Shown here piece by piece: positions 1-11,542 of a DNA stretch of 64,000 nucleotides; the first letter of the stretch is position 1, and each line of letters begins with the position of its first letter. Under the pieces are notes generated by a model. That model was not told where the DNA came from. It did not search any database and was given only the letters and a program-made list of their open reading frames with translations. Origin of the DNA: Magicicada septendecula (lineage: Eukaryota > Arthropoda > Insecta > Hemiptera > Cicadidae); assembly GCA_034769895.1 (NCBI GenBank), contig CM068369.1, positions 149,767,574 through 149,831,573 of the forward strand, read 5' to 3'. A program made the translations under genes and the position numbers.

Positions 1-1354
1 GGCAATCTTGTAATACCCAATTGTCATAGTATATTACTCACCGAGACTCGTTCACTTGCCTCAGATGTGTGACTACTATATTCCTTCGAAAGTCGGACAT
101 TTGTTTCAGTAGTCGAAGGGTTGAAAAACCTGGAGACTGAAATTGCAGAACACGGCAGCCGTGAGCTCTACACTCCCAAAAGAGCTACAGACGTGTCGAA
201 ATCTACCATCAGCATGTGAAGCCACAACCCCCACAAAAACCTTTCAGGATCCCCGGCAGGGCTGGTTCACGATCCCGCGGTACCATTTCTCAGTACGTGG
301 CTGATCAAACGATTACCCCCGATGCCCAGAGTAGTCGCGGGCCCGACCTCCAAGTTGTATTACAAGGGATCTCCTATGGATGGTCTATGACCTTTCCTTC
401 ATCTTCCAGCGTGATAGCGGAACACTAACCACCTGAGATACTAGACTCAGGATGGCGTAACTAAGACCCCCTATCGCTCGTACTAAGACAGAACTCCACC
501 GACTCAACTAAAGCCAGTCCGCCGTGAAAGGAGAACGAGTGATCCTAGCCCTAAGTTATTAGGGTTCGACTGTGTTTTAAAAGGATGTTACGGACTGGTG
601 GAAAGGTTCACACCGCTACTGACCAGGGACCGGCCCCCCTGGCTCCCGTTCGCTATGCGCTACTGGGACAAGTAGAAAAGTTCCCGTGGGCGACACGCAC
701 GTTTCCCAAACATCGGTGCCGATGCCACCGAAGGTCTGCGCATGTCTGGGCGTGATCTTGGTCTCACGGGAGACCACTCCCAATCGGCGGTGATAACCAA
801 CAGTGAAGCCCCGGGGCCCCTCCCTGGCCACGAGCAGGGGTCGAGAACAGGTCACACAGGCCTTGCCCGCGCGCCCGTCGCGGATGCGTGCTACATGTCG
901 GGTTTCCTAAGAACGGGTTGCCTTTAGGCTACTTGCCAGGGAAGGTAACCATAGTTTCCAAAACACGAGGTTATAATAGTCACTGCACGTCGTGCAGCTA
1001 CTCTACCAGGGACGCTGGAAACCCTGGTTCCGTTTAGCGCCTGCTACTAGCCTTCACCGCAGTTTTGTTCCAGTAGGTAACTACATAGTGTATTTTTAAT
1101 ACGGGTGTTAGCCCAGATATTTTATAGCACACTAGCCAAAAAGGCAAGAAAGTGAGAGGAAACGAAAGAACCCTAGCCGTCGAATACTCTAATAACGTCA
1201 GGGTAGGGAGAAAACAAGGGTTGGTCAAGGAATACCGACAGAACAGGTGAAAAAAAGAGACCTAACTCATGACAGGTTTAAGCAAAGTGAGAGTCCGGCA
1301 CAGAAACCCTTCCTTGCCACACCCGTACTCAGAAGATGTAAGTGCCAGGGGGAA
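1..1354 (+). mobile_element. 3' part of a non-LTR retrotransposon (R1-like), mostly untranslated
   Basis: This stretch is clearly richer in G+C than the rest of the window and has no long frame. Its last 280 bases (about 1,074-1,354) recur on the minus strand at 8,295-8,573, again ending at the motif GGGGAAATAC followed by TAC repeats. Two copies ending at the same base in a simple repeat are what a retroposed 3' end looks like. R1-clade elements are known to include families that end in or insert into microsatellites, so R1-like is my inference. No reverse transcriptase is seen because the window begins inside the element. The short open frames here (216-428, 742-927) carry no recognisable domain. 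The link of bases 1-1,073 to the same element rests on continuity and base composition only. Confidence 0.5.
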
Positions 1355-1368
1355 ATACTACTACTACA

Positions 1369-1454
<86 letters not shown>

Positions 1455-1465
1455 CACTACTACTA
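1355..1465. repeat. (TAC)n microsatellite at the LINE 3' end
   Basis: About 110 bases of almost pure TAC/ACT trinucleotide repeat directly follow the conserved LINE 3' end. Open frames across it (poly-Leu, poly-Tyr, poly-Ser) are artefacts of the repeat. Confidence 0.95.
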
Positions 1466-2413
1466 TAGCAAGACAGTATGCGCAGGTTGTAGAATAATAA
1501 ATACAAGAGAACGCTGTAATAAAAAATGTGACTACAGGTTATTGTACTGGTTAGTAATAGCAGGACAGCTCTAACGATTCACACCACTCCTGCTGATTGA
1601 TCATAGCTCCGCTTCTTCTTAGTGCCACTGTATATACTCACTAACTATCCGTTCGTATATACCACAATAGCAAATAGAGTTGACAATATTAAATAATATA
1701 TTTTCTTAATATTCAACACAATACTCAAAGTATATTTAAAGTAAATGTACTGAAAAGTGAATGTGTATCTTAGTAAGCCACTAACGTAATTACTAAAGAG
1801 TGGAAAAGACTGATACGTAAAAATTTACTTTTTTGTCAAATATAATTTATTATATAATGTAGAATTTCATAGTATAATGTTACAGTTTTGTAACTTACCT
1901 TGCATTTTGTTCATGTAGAAGGTACATGCTAATAGCGAGAATAAAAATTTGAGACAACAGCGTTTCTTAAGACAAAATACAAGAATAGATTTTAGACTGA
2001 AGGAAAACTTATTTTTAATTCTGAAATATCTCAAATTTTAAGTTGAAAAGCGAGAGGATTTCGTGTATCTGATGAAGCCTGATTGATTTATTTCTCCTGT
2101 ACCGCTATCAGTAAGAGACTTGTAATTCCCCTACACTCTATAATTCCTCTTTCTCTGTAATTCTCGTCTTTATCTGATTTAGTTTAACCGTCTGATTCAG
2201 TCAAGGCTGTGAAACGACTACAACAGTCACAACTTAAATAGACCCTGTTTATTATTGTTTTCTATTTTGCGTATGAATTTATTCAGAACAGTTCTATTCA
2301 AATATAACAATTCATTTAAATCTGGTTTCTGTTGTAATTTTTGGCAAATATTGCCCTCTGGTAGTAGCAGATATTGTAATAGTACATGTCATATACATTG
2401 TATAATATAATTG
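1466..2413. other. AT-rich unassigned sequence
   Basis: I see no coding potential, no structural RNA and no boundary of a known element here. It separates the LINE end from the foldback repeat. Confidence 0.5.
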
Positions 2414-2720
2414 TAAAATATCGGTATGGAGAACCATACAGGACTTCCATGTTCTAAGATTTATATTTAAAATCATAGCCGAAATGAAATATTTTCATAC
2501 AAACTACTTCTTTCTACTACTGCTTCAGACTTAAACCACAGTACTGTGGTCACTAACGTATACCACCTCACGTTTTCGCACTCGATTTTCACTGAGATGG
2601 AAATCGATGGCACTGCCGAAAAGTCTGGTTTTGCAGAAAACATTAGACTACGGCTAAACAGCCCCGGAAAGGAATTTTAACAAAGAACTACTTCTTTGTT
2701 GCCGATAACGTATTACACAT
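2414..2720 (+). repeat. Flank module A, copy 1 (left arm)
   Basis: The module starts near the motif AATATCGGTATGGAG and ends near GCCGATAACGT. It matches 54,705-55,010 directly and 7,525-7,837 inverted. It contains the perfect 16-base palindrome ACCACAGTACTGTGGT at 2,535-2,550. The small ORF found in the other two copies is frameshifted here. Confidence 0.8.
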
Positions 2721-2874
2721 ACAAAATTCTCCCCTCCGCCTTCAACTATAATTATAATTTACAGAAAATTACCCCCACCCCGTTCACCTAACCTCTTCAT
2801 TTATAGATATATCATCTAAGTTTCTACAGTGGATTATTATGAGCTTCTTATCAAGATACTTTATTTACCAAATT

Positions 2875-5140
2875 AAGTACTTTACTCTTGTTAAAACATA
2901 AAACGTTGCAGGTAAACTACCCGTTTCTCTAAACCGATCTTCACCAAAATCAATAGACCTTCAGTACTCTACAATGCAGGGATGCATGCAAAAAAATATT
3001 TTATTCTGTTTCAATTTGCGGCAGTTATCGTTCGTCATGAAAACATTTCTCTTGTTACAACATAACATGTTTCAGGTAAACTACCCCTTTCCCTTTACCG
3101 ATCTTCACCAAAATCAACAGGCCTTGAGCTCTCTGCAATTTAGAAAGGTATGCAAAACAATATTTGATTTTCTTTGAATGTACGGCAGTTATCGTTCGTC
3201 ATAGGAAAAATTACCCTTGTTAAAACATCAAACGTTGCCGGTAAACTACCCCTTCCTCTAAACCGATCTTCACCAAAATCAACAGACTTTCAGTACTCTA
3301 CAATTCAGGGCTGTATGCAAACCATTATTTGATTCTGTTTGAATTTACGGCTGTTATCGTTTGCCATAGAAAAACTATTACCCTTGATAAAAAAAGTTGC
3401 TGGTAAACTACCCCTTTCCCTTAATCGATCTTCACCAAAAACAAAATATCTTGAGTACTCTACAATTCAGGGCTGTATGCAAAAAATTATTTGATTCTGT
3501 TTGAATTTGCGGCTCTTATTGTTTGCCATAATAAATACCCTTGTTAAAATATAAAATGTTGCTGGTAAACTACCTCTTTCCCGTAACCGATCTTCAACAA
3601 AATCAACAGACCTTGAGTTCTGTTTAACTCAAAAAGGTATGCAAAAGAGTAGTTGATTCTGTTTGAATTTACGGCAGTTATCGTTCGTCATAGAAAACAT
3701 TACCCTTGTTAAAACATAAAAGATTGCAGGTAAACTACGGCATTCCCTTAACCGCTCTTCAACAAAATCAACACACCTTGAGTTCGGTATAATTAAAAAA
3801 AGTTTGAAAAAGACTTGTTGATTCTGTTAGAATTTACGGCTGTTATCGTTTGCTATAGGAAAAAGTAAAAATTACCTTTATAAAAACAAATGTTGCCGGT
3901 AAACTACCCCTTTCCCTTAACCGATCTTCACCAAAAACAATAGGTCTTGTGAACTCTAGAAATCAATGCTGTATGCAAAAAAGCATTTGATTCTGTTTAA
4001 ATTTGCGGCTATCGTTTGCCATAGATAGAATTACCCTTGATAAGAAAAACGTTGCAGGTAAACTACCCCTTCCCGTTAACCGATCTTCACCAAGAACAGC
4101 AGATCTTGAGTACTCTACAAATCAGAGCTGTATGCAAAACATTATTTGATTTTGTTTGAATTCCGGCTCTTATCGTTTGCCATAGGAAATACCCATGTTA
4201 AAATATAAAATGCTGCCGGTAAACTACCCCTTTCCCTTAACTGATTTTCACCAAAACCAATAGGTCTTGAGAACTCTATAATTCAGGGCTGTATGGAAAA
4301 GAGTAGTTGATTCTGTTTGAATTTGCAGCTGTTACCGTTTGCCATAGAAAAAAATTACCCTTGATTAAAAAGAAACCGTTGCCGGTAAACTACCCCTTTC
4401 CCTTAACCGATCTTCACCAAAACCAATAGGTCTTAAGTACTCTACAAAAACAGGCCTGTATGCAACCAATTATTTGATTTTTTTTGAATTTGCGACACTT
4501 ATCGTTTCCCATAGAAAATACCCTTTTAAAAAATAAAACTTTGCTGGTAAACTACCCCTTTCCCGTATCCGATCTTCACCAAAAACAATAGGTCTTGAGC
4601 ACTCTACAAATCAGGGCTATATTTTTGCGGCACTTGTCATTTGCCATAGGAAATACCCTTTTAAAACATAAAACGTTGCTGGTAAACTACCCCTTTCCTA
4701 TAACCGATCCTCACCAAAAACAATAAGTCATGAGAACTCTAGAATTTAGCGCTGTATGCAAAAAATTATTTGATTCTGTTTACATTTGCGGCTTTTATCA
4801 TTTGCCAAAAAAATACCTTTGTTAAAATATAAAATGTTGCCGGTAAACTACCCCTTTCCCTTAACCGATCTTCACCAAAATCAATAGGTCTTGAGAACAT
4901 TATAATTCAGGGCTGTTTGCAAAAGAGCAATTGATTCTGTTTGAATTTGCGGCAGTTATCGTTAGCCATAGGAAAAAATTACCCTTGATTAAAAAAAAAC
5001 CGTTGCTGGTAAACTACCCCTTTCCGTTTACTGATCTTCATCAAAAACAATAGGTCTTGAGTACTCTACAAATCAGGGCTGTATGCAAAACATTATTCGA
5101 TTCTGTTTGAATTTGCGGCTGTTATCGTTTGCCAAAAAAA
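2875..5140 (+). repeat. Tandem array of a ~163-bp repeat, forward, about 14 units
   Basis: Each unit carries the recurring strings GTAAACTACCCCTTTCCC, CCGATCTTCACCAAAA, CAGGGCTGTATGCAAAA and TGCGGCTGTTATCGTTTGCC in this order. Spacing of the CGATCTTCACC string is 160-168 bases through the array, with one shorter unit near 4,700. Units differ by substitutions and small indels, so the array is not recently homogenised. No unit contains a conserved frame. Confidence 0.9.
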
Positions 5141-5147
5141 ATCTTTA

Positions 5148-5186
5148 GACACACAGACAGACACACAGACAGACACACACAGACAC
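5148..5186. repeat. CA/CAGA-rich tract at the centre of the palindrome
   Basis: A (CA)n tract with interspersed GA ends in the string CACTTTTCGAAAAA. The same tract and the same trailing string close the other copy at 57,136-57,205, so it is the regular 3' end of the repeat element. Confidence 0.8.
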
Positions 5187-5212
5187 TTTTCGAAAAATGC
5201 CTTCTGAGTGTA

Positions 5213-5872
5213 GATTTTTTTTTTGGCAAACGATAACTGCCGCAAATTCAAACAGAATCAAATAATTTTTTGCATACAGCCCTGAATTGTTAAGTACTCA
5301 CGGCCTATTGTTTTTGATGAAGATCGGTTGAGGGAAAGGGGTAGTTTACCAGCAACGGTTTTTTTTTATCAAGGGAAATTTTTTTTTTTTTTTGGCAAAC
5401 GATTACAGCCGCAAATTCAAACAGAATCAAATAATGTTTCGCATACAGCCCTGAATTGTAGAGTTCTCAAGACCTATTGTTTTTCGTGAAGATCGGTTAA
5501 GGGAAGGGGTACTTTACCAGTAACGTTTTATGTTTTAACAAGGGTATTTCCTATGGCAAACGATAACAGCCGCAAATTCAAACGGAATCAAAAGATTATT
5601 TGCATACAGCCCTAAATTGCAGAGTTCAAAAGGCTTATTGTTTTTGGTGAAGATCGGTTAAGGGAAAGGGGTAGTTTACCAGCAGCGTTTTTTTATCAAG
5701 GGTATTTTCTATGGCAAACGATAACAGCCGCAAATTCAAACAGAATCAAATCATTTTTGCATACGGCACTGAATTACAGAGGACTCAATGCCTTTTGATT
5801 TTGGTGAAGATCGGTTAATGGGAAGGGGTAGTTTACCTGTAACCTTTTACGTTTTAACAAGAGTAAAGTACT
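5213..5872 (-). repeat. Inverted array of the ~163-bp repeat, four units
   Basis: These are reverse complements of the units at 2,875-5,140, read outward to the same first-unit boundary (AAGTACTTTACTCTTGTTA on the minus strand). The array has 4 units against 14 in the left arm, so the palindrome is asymmetric. Confidence 0.9.
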
Positions 5873-6178
5873 TGAAAATTCATTTAAACTTTTTCAAACA
5901 ATGGTAATTGTAAAAAATAAAATAATTTTGTTGCCAGGCAATAAAATTATAATTTTTTCATTTTAATGTAAATCTGTACATAGTATAAAGTAAAGTCGGT
6001 CCGTTTTCTCTCTGTGTTTGAAATCGCTAATCTCAGGAAGTACTGAACGGATTTTATTCAAGTTTTCGCCAATAGATAGAATGTCTATCGAGGAACATTT
6101 ATGTGTATAATTAATACATATATGTTGTACATTATCTTAGCTATCACGGTTTATGTCAAGTAAGTGGTATAGTTTACA
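5873..6178. other. AT-rich linker inside the right arm
   Basis: About 300 bases lack homology that I can see to either arm. No gene is visible. Confidence 0.4.
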
Positions 6179-6879
6179 TCTTATATATAAAAATGAATGT
6201 TTCTTTGTTTGTCCCGTATGCGTTCCTATACCATTCACCCGATTGCGATGAAACTTCGGTGAGTTGTTGTGCGCACGTCCGCGAAGGTTTCTTCCACATC
6301 TCCTCCTAAACCACTGTACCGATTTCAACCAAACGTGGCACAAATATTTTACGCAACGGGAGAACCAACATAGGATAGGTGTTTTTTCGATGGGGTTCTT
6401 TGGGGTCTTCCACATCGCCTCCTAAACCACTGGACCGATTTCAACCAAACTTGGCACAAATTATTTACGCAAAGGGAGAACCAACATATTAAAGTGTTTT
6501 TTTCGATACGATCCTTTGGGGGTCCTTTGGGGTCTTCCACGTCTCCACCTAAACCATTGGACCGATTTCAACCAAACTTGGCACAAATATTTTACGCAAC
6601 GGGAGAACCAACATAGGACAGGTGTTTTTTTCGATACGATCCTCTGGGGGGTCCTTTGCGGTCTTAAAAAACTATTAGATCTGGTTACTATGGCAACCCA
6701 ATAGAATAGATTCTGTTCTAAATATATTATCGCATTAAATTGAAGACCACGCGAACGAAGTTGTGGGCAACAGCTATTTATTTTTATGAAGCCTACTTTA
6801 ATTAAACTTTATTAATTAAACTAACATTTTCATTACGTACAACGTGAAACTCCGTAGCGAAGCACGGGTATTCTGCTAG
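6179..6879 (+). mobile_element. Non-autonomous Helitron (701 bp)
   Basis: It begins with TC followed by TTATATATAAAAATGAATG, the usual arthropod Helitron 5' end. It ends in ...CTGCTAG, with a hairpin 12 bases upstream (CCGT at 6,852-6,855 pairing with ACGG at 6,864-6,867, loop AGCGAAGC). The base before is A and the base after is T, the canonical A|T target with no duplication. The interior has three tandem units of about 120 bases (starting near 6,290, 6,410 and 6,533), each with CCTCCTAAACCACTG and GATTTCAACCAAAC. It encodes no Rep or helicase, so it would rely on an autonomous partner. The termini are of the classical Helitron type, unlike the Helentron pieces later in the window. Confidence 0.88.
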
Positions 6880-6988
6880 TCATGTATAAGAGAAAATATA
6901 TCATGCGTGGCAGGCAAGCATATCTCAGTTATGTACTGTTTACGTTTCCATTTTATTATTATCACTACCGCAATAAAAAGGCAGGGAA

Positions 6989-7028
<40 letters not shown>

Positions 7029-7524
7029 TCGCGTTATTTCTGGCCTCATTCATGTTTATTTTCTTACATTTGCACGGTTTTTAAATGGAAAGTGCCGAAC
7101 CCATACCAACATAACGCATGCAAGCCGAAAAAGTGTCCAGCGTGGATAGCGATTTGCTTCCTGTGGATCGCTGGGCAGTGTAACTGCACGTGTTTACAGA
7201 GGAACGATTCATAGACAGACTTTTCGTCTTTAGGGAATGAACCCTCTGCAAGATGCTGAGGGTCCATGAGTGACTTCGGAGCGCTCCTTCTTTTCCGCGT
7301 GTTTGTTCTGTGAAACGTGCACTGTAGATTCGCAGATTTATTCTAAGCAACGCTCAATAGGAAATGTTGAAAATTTTTGTCCACGGTGAACCCTCATACA
7401 CACTAAACCTGCTCTGATGTTTTAATTACGGACATCATAATATTAAAACTTTGGAAACTTGAGCACTACTTAATGGAGATCAATCATTAACTTATACAAG
7501 CCATTAATTTTATGCATATTTTTT
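6880..7524. other. Unassigned sequence with a (CA)n microsatellite
   Basis: A (CA)n run of about 38 bases lies at 6,989-7,026. The sequence at 7,080-7,350 is of average composition with short overlapping frames but no recognisable domain. Confidence 0.4.
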
Positions 7525-7837
7525 ATATATATGTGTACAACGTTATCGGCAACAAAGAAGTAGTTTTTGTTAAAATTCCTTCCCGGGATATTTGGCCGTA
7601 GTCCAATATTTTCTACAAAACCAGACGTTTCGGCAATACCATTGACTTCCAGCATCAGTGAAAATCGAGTGCGATAACGTGAGGTGGTATACGTTAGTGA
7701 CCACAGTACTGTGGTTAAGGCTGAAGCAGTAAGTAGAAAGAAGTAGTTTCTATGGTAATATTTCATTTCGGAAATGATTTTTAAAATAAATCTTAGAATA
7801 TGGAAGTCATGTATGGTTCTCCATACCGATATTTTAA
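7525..7837 (-). repeat. Flank module A, copy 2 (inverted, right arm)
   Basis: This is the reverse complement of modules at 2,414-2,720 and 54,705-55,010. It carries the 16-base palindrome at 7,700-7,715. A minus-strand frame of 98 codons (7,470-7,766) starts with a hydrophobic, signal-peptide-like stretch, and its first two thirds align with a 74-codon frame in copy 3. The differences are mainly amino-acid changing, so I do not call it a gene. Confidence 0.8.
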
Positions 7838-8117
7838 TATATGAAACCAGAAGACAACGTGTGGCTTCAGCCGCCCCAGCGCCTCACAGTAGTGCGCAGC
7901 ACGCAGATTCACTTATTAAATGCGCAGGATCCTTGTTCATCCTAGCAGATGGCTCAGCTAATATGACTCAACATATTGGGAGGTTAGCCTCTTTTCCTTA
8001 AGATGATCACGGCCTACACATATTTCAAGATGTTTCAAGGTAACTTTAAGAAAATAAATTTGAAAACCCTTCAATTTCGAATGCATCAAACTTGAGCAAA
8101 GGGATTGTAGTCATAAT
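7838..8117. other. Unassigned spacer
   Basis: About 280 bases lie between the foldback and the TAG microsatellite. Part of it (7,860-7,990) is GC-richer, with no recognised product. Confidence 0.35.
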
Positions 8118-8573
<456 letters not shown>

Positions 8574-9390
8574 CCTAAGGTATATAATCTTACGGTGCAA
8601 GGGGTCAGATCGCAAGTACCGGCGTCTCTCAGGGGTGAGTGAGCGGGCCCCGTGATCCTTCAACCGCAATGCCTTGCGGGTGGGTTACTTGGCTCCCTTA
8701 GTACAACACACCCCAATTAAAGAAGTTTGTAAAGAACATACTTGAAAGAAGTCGAAAAGGGTGCCTCTTTTCTTTGAGCAGAGCTACAGAGAACCCCAAC
8801 TTCTGCGATTGGTATGATAACTTCTGCTAGCCTATGCAGAGCCTTAGCAGAAGCAGGAGTAACAGAAGAGCCCGGGATAAAAGAGCACGTCAGAAATCTA
8901 GTTTTGACGCTGTGGTGGCCACAATGCGCCACAATAGCGCCACAAAAGATAGAAAACATCTTTACAGGATCAAAAATATCTTTAAAAGATGAAGAGGGTA
9001 ACATGCCGTCAGAAAATATCAGTGTTGATGTCAAGCACGACATTCTTCATCTCAAAGATTGGTTTCCTTCACCGGAGTCTGCTCATGTTGCTAGGAGCAA
9101 GAACTTTGCTCAAGTCCATTAGAGCAGAAGGAGCCAAAATGGTTAAGGCGTGGTCTACCGTTGTCTCGAAGAGGGCAAAAAGGCAAGCAAAAACTAAGGT
9201 AAGAACGGAGCAGCAACAATAGCAGCAGTAGGAGACACTCTTAATCAACCGGCAGATATAATTGACACGAAAGAGAAGGTCTCCACCAAGAAGAAACGGA
9301 GAAAACCTAAACCTGAGGCGCTCCTGGTAAAATCCGTCCAATGCCAGTCTTATGCGGAGGTTCTCTGTTTATAAAGTTTCTGGTGATAAA
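8574..9390 (+). pseudogene. Gag-like (ORF1) fragment of a non-LTR element, decayed
   Basis: The first 130 bases are GC-rich with no stable frame. Downstream, a frame near 9,250-9,375 reads as a basic stretch followed by a ...ALLVKS...SYAEVL-type motif. That resembles the conserved region of R1/TRAS-type ORF1 proteins upstream of their zinc knuckles. Stops and shifts break every frame longer than about 100 codons (for example 8,814-9,122 and 8,989-9,222). The fragment reads on the plus strand while the 3' end beside it reads on the minus strand. The assignment to ORF1 is a weak motif match. An unrelated repeat is possible. Confidence 0.35.
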
Positions 9391-9394
9391 GACA

Positions 9395-10660
9395 AAATAC
9401 TTGATAGACCAATGAATGACGAACAGTTTGAAAGAGCTCAGCAAGCAACGAAAATGGGATAGAGAGAAGTGTTTCTATATGTTACACGTAACCTTCAAGA
9501 TCAAATTTTTTATAGAAATAATAATCGTATTAGATTGTTCATAATTGGAAACGCTGACACAGGAAAGAGCGTCACATTACATCTTCTCAAAAATCAAGTA
9601 AATCAATTTTATGGAAAAAGGATTGTGAAGGTATGTGCATTAACTAGAGTGGCAGCACAGCTGATTGGAGGTTCGACCCTATATAGTACTTTCAAGCTAC
9701 CAGTTCAAAAAATTGGAAGAATTGTACAAATGCCAATGTTGACTGGTATATCACTGAGACAAATGCTTTCACAATGGAGGGATTTGCACGTACAAAATAT
9801 CAAAGGTCCCTTACGAAATATCAAGTATGATTGACTCTAGATTGAAACAATTGAAATATACTGAAGAATTTTTGGGAGGTATCGATGTTTTACTATTTGT
9901 CGTTCTAATGCATCTACCACCTACAAGAGAGAGTTAAACGATTCATCAATCTTATCGCTTGGCACCCGCAACACATTTATGGCGATTCTTTCCTTTAGAA
10001 GAATTAACAGAGAATATGCGACAACAAGAAAGCACAGAATTCACTGATGTGTTGAGTGCTCTGAGAATTAGCGAATATGAGCTAAGTCGCAATATTACTT
10101 AATAAATAGCATAATATATCGCAATATTTTTAATAAAGTCTGCGAGTAGGCAATTGCAACTTTGTATACAACACGTGAACAAGTAAGCAGCCACAATCAA
10201 GTTGTGTTTTAAAGGACTTGTAAATTGCGCAATAAGCTACATCAATGAAATTATTAGGCCATATTTTTGTAGCGTGCAAATATACAATACAGACTTTCCA
10301 TTAGTTTGTGTTGATTTTAGGTCAGATGGAATACATATTGTTCAGCAAAAATCAATATAATTTCCTGTAAAATACGTTACGATACTGTTGAGAATGCATG
10401 TACTGATAAAAAATGCTATCATTTGTTTTAACACGGGGCTCAACAGTGCACATAATGCAAGGGAGCACTGTAGATTATGCGGTTATTTATCTTGGACTAA
10501 AAATATGTGCAGAGAGCCAGGCGTACTCTACTCTTAGTAGAGTACGGTCGTCAGAAGCACTGCAAATTGAAGAATTAGATTGCACAAACGAACTGGAAAA
10601 AACCATGTGGTAATTCTCCATTCGAAAAAATGGAGGAAATTATATTTTGTAGACCAGCTC
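9395..10660 (+). pseudogene. PIF1-family helicase remnant (Helitron-type)
   Basis: Several frames together show the landmarks of a PIF1-like DNA helicase of the type carried by Helitrons. An intact Walker A box (GNADTGKS, 9,547-9,570) is followed by the conserved ...VCALT.VAAQLIGGSTL.STFKLP region in the 121-codon frame 9,469-9,834. A shifted frame continues with ...EEFLGGIDVLLF, in the place of the Walker B and LPP region (about 9,835-9,930). Then FPLEELTENMRQ is visible near 10,000. A last frame at 10,413-10,613 carries the C-terminal helicase motif around MQGSTVDYAVIYLG and LSRVRS. Multiple frameshifts and stops make it a dead copy. No Rep domain is adjacent. It is distinct in sequence from the Helentron helicase at 60-61.6 kb. 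Confidence 0.82.
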
Positions 10661-11542
10661 AAGATATATCTGTAAATAATACTGTAAATAATGATTAATT
10701 AAATATAAAAGTAATTGTTAATTAATTAATTAAATATAATTCGTGTAGATGTTTAGTTGAGTTAATAAAAATATTATCAATAATAATTATTGCATAATCA
10801 CTTCACCGTTTTAAAAATTTTTTGAATTACTTATAAAATAAAAACATGACTGAAATGTATAAAATAAACAAAAATTTTAAAGTTTTCTGAATATGTTATT
10901 AGTTAAAAATGATTAGGAAAAAAGTCACTAAAAGAAAATATAAATTCTCATTACCGTAATAATTAGAAAAATAAATAAATATACTATACAAAAAATTAAT
11001 TCGGTTCAAGTATAAATTGAAAATTAAAATACTATTAATTGTTATGAAAAATGAAAACGTGGGCCGCTAGTTACAAAAAATTACCATGTTAAGGTTCAAG
11101 GTCAAAATTGTTAAGTATAATGTTTATCTCATATTTTGCATATGTCAATGATTTATTATTATGATTATGAAATTCCCACTACTTATAATTTAACATTGTT
11201 TACTATTAATTATTCATAGATCGTATCAGTACAAATATTTCCTGTGACTAGCTGCCCACGCTTTCATTTTCAAATTATTTTATACTATTTTAGTTTTCAA
11301 ATTAATATACACGATGAGAATGTATGCTTCGTAGCTCCTCGTAGGCGAAACTGTGGTGTAGCGTTTTGGCATATGTATAAGGTACTTTAGTTTCTTGTTA
11401 GCGTAGTCCTTAATGGTGGCTAGGACAGTATTCTCGTACTTAATGTGTACTTTCTGTAACATTATAAAACATTTAAATCCATCGTCAATTAATTACACTT
11501 TTCTACTCCATTACACTTAATAGATAAATATATTCTTACTGT
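10661..11542. other. AT-rich unassigned sequence
   Basis: Very AT-rich with only short frames. I see no boundary or domain. Confidence 0.5.

Larger units (their letters stand above)
2414..7837. mobile_element. Composite foldback: two inverted copies of a minisatellite-bearing element
   Basis: The left arm (2,414-5,186) consists of a 300-base unique flank, about 150 bases of linker, 14 forward copies of a 163-base repeat, and a CA-rich tract. The right arm holds 4 reverse copies of the same repeat (5,213-5,872) and, after a Helitron and other DNA, the reverse complement of the flank (7,525-7,837). A single forward version of flank plus array plus CA tract occurs at 54,705-57,200, which defines the unit as a dispersed repeat. 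The arrangement fits head-to-head insertion or a foldback element. No protein able to move it is encoded. I do not recognise the family. Confidence 0.65.

Noticed and set aside
1-1030. Ribosomal RNA gene fragment, suggested by the GC-rich start
   Set aside because: I could not recognise any conserved 18S or 28S core string, and the adjoining sequence behaves as a LINE 3' end.
1247-1574. Long open frames of poly-Leu, poly-Tyr and poly-Ser
   Set aside because: They only translate the TAC microsatellite; the same holds for 8,046-8,404 and 12,086-12,295.
2875-5872. Regular repeats that could suggest a CRISPR array
   Set aside because: Units of 163 bases are repeated end to end with no unique spacers, no cas genes are present, and the DNA is eukaryotic. 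It is a minisatellite.
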